Shown in pieces: positions 33,867 to 36,094 of a stretch of DNA of 36,094 nucleotides. The stretch comes from Corynebacterium striatum ATCC 6940. GTDB lineage: Bacteria > Actinomycetota > Actinomycetes > Mycobacteriales > Mycobacteriaceae. The position numbers and the translations under genes are program-made. Location: NCBI RefSeq assembly GCF_000159135.1, contig NZ_GG667522.1:113382-149475 (forward strand), given 5' to 3'. Below the pieces are notes generated by a model, which saw only the letters and a list, made by a program, of their open reading frames with translations, was not told the DNA's origin and ran no database searches. Numbering within the stretch: the stretch's first letter is position 1; each line of letters opens with the position of its first letter.

Positions 33867-34712
33867 GTGATAGATTGGTTCTATCCAACAACCGATTACA
33901 TTGAAAGGGCTCTTCATCGCATGCCACTGCACCAATCACTGGCTGATCTCAGCGAGTTGGCTGCGCACTGCCAATCCCCTGCCACAGCCCGCGGTCTTCT
34001 AGCTGAGGCCCAGGACCTGTTGCGCAACTCGCTCGATCACCGCGCAGACGAGCTTGAGCTGGCTGCCTGGTTCTCGCGTGTTATTACTGACATCGTCCGC
34101 TCCCCTGGCGTTTCCAGCCCAGTCCGCCTATCTGGCCCGGCTGCTCGCGGTGACGCACTGCCCTCGATGGTTGTCACTTGGCTAGGTGATGATTCTGAAC
34201 TAGAGTCCATCATCAGCGATGCCGGACTCAAAGGCTCTTCTGTAGCCGAATCAACGGCTAGTCGTGCCGACGCCGGTCTTCCACTAGGCGCGGGCAGCGA
34301 GGCCGAGCTCCTCAGCGCTGCACTGGACCAACGCCCGCCGGCACTGCGCCTCGTAGATGGTTTGCCCGACAGAAATGCACCTGTGGATGTGCAGGCAGGT
34401 CTACTCGCCCCCATTGCGGCCATCGCTCGCTGGGCAGCACCCGCCCCACGCCCCACCCCAGACCGCTTAGCAATCGGCGTGGAGCGAGAGTTGCTCGAAG
34501 CCTCCGAGGCTGAGGCCTTAAGTCTTTCCTGGGGCACAGGCATTGCATTGGAGCTGCGCAGGTGGCGCGACGGCGTCGACAGTCACAGTGCTGTCTTGGG
34601 AGATCTGCCGCCCTTGGACCGCACCGCCTATGGTTCGGCATGCCGAACTGTCTCCGCGATTTTTGAGTCCATCACTCAACGGCACCCCGGATATCACCCA
34701 ATCACCAAATAA
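33867..34712 (+). CDS. Degenerate DUF294/GlnD-like nucleotidyltransferase-related protein
   Basis: A 281-residue soluble protein. The middle (RADELELAAWFSRVITDIVRSP, then LSGPAARGDALPSMVVTWLG) resembles the DUF294 nucleotidyltransferase-like domain. The active-site pattern G-S-x-GRGE...DxD is eroded, however: the acidic metal ligands expected after GRGE are replaced by SMVV. The C-terminal VDVQAGLLAPIAAIARWAA matches the substrate-binding DUF294_C helical pattern. It starts at GTG 33867, or possibly ATG 33921 with GAAAGGG upstream. It lies 83 nt before amtR on the same strand. GlnD adenylylates GlnK, which in turn releases AmtR from DNA in C. glutamicum, so a nitrogen-related role is a fair guess, not shown here. 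Confidence 0.6.
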   Translation: MIDWFYPTTDYIERALHRMPLHQSLADLSELAAHCQSPATARGLLAEAQDLLRNSLDHRADELELAAWFSRVITDIVRSPGVSSPVRLSGPAARGDALPSMVVTWLGDDSELESIISDAGLKGSSVAESTASRADAGLPLGAGSEAELLSAALDQRPPALRLVDGLPDRNAPVDVQAGLLAPIAAIARWAAPAPRPTPDRLAIGVERELLEASEAEALSLSWGTGIALELRRWRDGVDSHSAVLGDLPPLDRTAYGSACRTVSAIFESITQRHPGYHPITK

Positions 34713-34795
34713 TTAGTTGCTTCGCATACTAGCGAGTACACTTAACTGGCTTTATGAATTAACATTCATTCCAACGAAAGGAGGCGTCCTACCAT

Positions 34796-35515
34796 ATGGC
34801 TGGAACTGTAGGTAGGCCGCGCAAGAACAGCCCGCGCCGCCGTGGAGCGACTGCCCGTGAAGAAATCCTCGATGCATCATCCGAGCTCTTCACCACGCAG
34901 GGCTTTGCTACGACCTCGACGCACCAGATCGCTGATGCGGTCGGCATCCGTCAGGCCTCGTTGTATTATCATTTCCCATCCAAGACGGAAATCTTCTTGA
35001 CCCTCCTGAACTCGACCATCGAACCTTCTTTGGAACTCGCTGAAGAACTCGCGGCTTCCGATGCATCCGCAGAACAACGCCTGTGGTCTCTGGTCGCTGC
35101 CGAGTCGCGACTGCTGTTGACCAGCGCTTGGAACGTCGGCCGCCTCTACCAGCTGCCGGTGGCAAATTCTCCGGAGTTCTCGGAGTATCACGAGCAACGT
35201 GACGCCCTCCAAGGCCACTTCCGCGCTATCGCCGCCTCCATCGTTGGCAAGGATGACCCCCGCATCGAGCTCCCCTTCCACATCGCACTCTCTGTGATCG
35301 AGATGCGCCCAAATAATGGCACGCCTCCTTTCGACGCATCGCAGCGGGTTCCAGAAACTGCCGCCATGCTTGCCGACGCCGCGCTAGCCGTTCTCGGTGC
35401 AAAGGTTCCGGACAACGCAGAAGAGACCACTCTTGAGCTGCTCAAGAACCGCCACGACTCCATCTCCTCTGCCGCTGCTGCTGCCGCGGATCGTAAGAAG
35501 AAGTCCAGCAATTAA
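34796..35515 (+). CDS. amtR: Nitrogen-control repressor AmtR (TetR family)
   Basis: AmtR represses ammonium uptake and assimilation genes in corynebacteria and is released by adenylylated GlnK under nitrogen limitation. The 239-residue protein has the characteristic start MAGTVGRPRKNSPRRRGATA, a TetR helix-turn-helix at about 25-65 (REEILDASSELFTTQGFATT, TSTHQIADAVGIRQASLYYH, FPSKTEIFL) and the AmtR core WNVGRLYQLPVANSPEFSEY and ELPFHIALSVIEMR. The match to the C. glutamicum sequence is strong from memory. An Ala-rich then basic tail (ADRKKKSSN) ends it. GGAGG lies about 10 nt before the ATG. TAACAT upstream may be the -10, giving a short leader. No AmtR box was recognised in its own promoter. 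Confidence 0.93.
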   Translation: MAGTVGRPRKNSPRRRGATAREEILDASSELFTTQGFATTSTHQIADAVGIRQASLYYHFPSKTEIFLTLLNSTIEPSLELAEELAASDASAEQRLWSLVAAESRLLLTSAWNVGRLYQLPVANSPEFSEYHEQRDALQGHFRAIAASIVGKDDPRIELPFHIALSVIEMRPNNGTPPFDASQRVPETAAMLADAALAVLGAKVPDNAEETTLELLKNRHDSISSAAAAAADRKKKSSN

Positions 35516-35550
35516 TTAGTGTGTGCAGCGTGGTGCTGCCAAGCAAGCAC

Positions 35551-36094
35551 CTATCGCTGCCAGTAGTCGTTCCAGGTGACGCTTTCTACGGCCACGTTGT
35601 CTTGGTAGACGCGCAGACCGTCAGCATTGACCACGATGGAAGAAGGATAGGCATCAACCTGGTAGGTGCCTTCGTGACCTTCGGCGGGCAGCTCCAAGGT
35701 GCCACCGAACATATCGGAACGGTAGGTAGCGCCGCCCGAGTTGCCGCAGACAACGACCTTGCCGTCATCACTGGTGCCGGCAAGGATGAGGTCCTCGCCC
35801 GCGGTGCATGAGGCATAGCTTCCGGACCAGCCACGGTCAGTTAAAATGCCGCCACTAACCGTGGACTTATCGCGCCCGTGGTCGTAATGTTCTTCCGGGT
35901 TAGGCGCTGTTTCCGTCACGGTTACTACGGAGGGGCTTGGGCTTTCTTTGGTGCTAGACGCTGCGGAAGTCGTCTCTGCCGTAGCGGCAGTTGATTCCAC
36001 TGGCTTAAATTCCTGCTGCGCAGTCTGCTCAGTTTTCTCGCCACCCCACCCGAGCAAGAAGAATGCAGCGGCGGCCACGATTGCGACGAGAATG
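35551..36094 (-). CDS. Partial membrane-anchored secreted hypothetical protein (start outside window)
   Basis: The frame is open to the right edge, so the true start lies beyond; a GTG at 36078 is inside the membrane segment. Visible are a hydrophobic segment (ILVAIVAAAAFFLLGWGG), a linker of about 45 residues rich in Ser, Thr, Glu and Pro (possible mannosylation site for Pmt; inference), and a folded C-terminal domain with two cysteines (YASCTAGED, VVVCGNSGG) that could form a disulfide. YDHGRDKSTVSGG and the final VTWNDYWQR are the best landmarks. I do not recognise the family. It converges with amtR over a 35-nt gap with only a weak 6-bp hairpin (35532-35551). Confidence 0.65.
   Translation of the reverse strand, partial: ILVAIVAAAAFFLLGWGGEKTEQTAQQEFKPVESTAATAETTSAASSTKESPSPSVVTVTETAPNPEEHYDHGRDKSTVSGGILTDRGWSGSYASCTAGEDLILAGTSDDGKVVVCGNSGGATYRSDMFGGTLELPAEGHEGTYQVDAYPSSIVVNADGLRVYQDNVAVESVTWNDYWQR

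Overview
The window is a stretch of core chromosome from a Corynebacterium (order Mycobacteriales). Several proteins match products known from Corynebacterium glutamicum: the nitrogen regulator AmtR, the resuscitation factor Rpf2, the betaine carrier BetP and the cell-division pair Glp/GlpR. From memory, gene order follows C. glutamicum and the Mycobacterium tuberculosis block rpmF-mprA-mprB-pepD-moaB2 ... galU-moeA-rimJ-Rv0996 ... pmt-rsmI ... metG-tatD-rpfB-ksgA-ispE. I cannot name the species. I see no transposase, phage gene, CRISPR array, tRNA or rRNA.

Layout. 1-4.85 kb: the end of a small membrane protein, a monooxygenase-like protein, a secreted CAP-like protein, an ABC-F ATPase, and a lipoprotein resembling the zinc chaperone AztD behind a Zur-like operator. 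4.85-9.0 kb (minus): ispE, rsmA, rpf2 and tatD, with a GlxR-like site and a structured leader upstream of rpf2. 9.0-15 kb: two tandem acetyltransferases, a CynX-type transporter coupled to metG, and betP. 15-21.2 kb: rsmI and pmt diverge; then a DoxX/anti-sigma-like pair, a TagI-like glycosylase and glpR. 21.4-24.3 kb (minus): galU-glp-rimJ, upstream of glpR. 24.4-31.4 kb: 5-formyl-THF cyclo-ligase, a SAF-domain protein and mscL (plus), then a 73-aa protein, moaB, pepD, mprB and mprA (minus). 31.5-33.7 kb: rpmF and rpmE2 (minus) opposite rpmB-rpmG-rpsN-rpsR (plus), all versions lacking zinc-binding cysteine pairs. 33.8-36.1 kb: a degenerate nucleotidyltransferase-like protein, amtR, and part of a membrane-anchored secreted protein.

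How the genes work together. Envelope and stress biology dominate. Rpf2 remodels peptidoglycan, Pmt mannosylates exported proteins, GalU supplies UDP-glucose, and Glp/GlpR links division to polar growth. MprAB with PepD senses envelope stress, while BetP and MscL handle osmotic shifts in opposite directions. Zinc economy is a second theme (AztD-like protein with Zur-like site, cysteine-free ribosomal proteins). Nitrogen control is a third (AmtR beside a possible GlnD relative).

The clearest DNA-level pattern is leaderless transcription. Nine genes have a TAnnnT hexamer ending exactly 7 nt before the start codon. The strongest candidates for undescribed biology are a structured leader before the rpmB operon, a triple CGTGTCC repeat beside it, the degenerate nucleotidyltransferase next to AmtR, and a TagI-like enzyme that has lost three of four zinc ligands.
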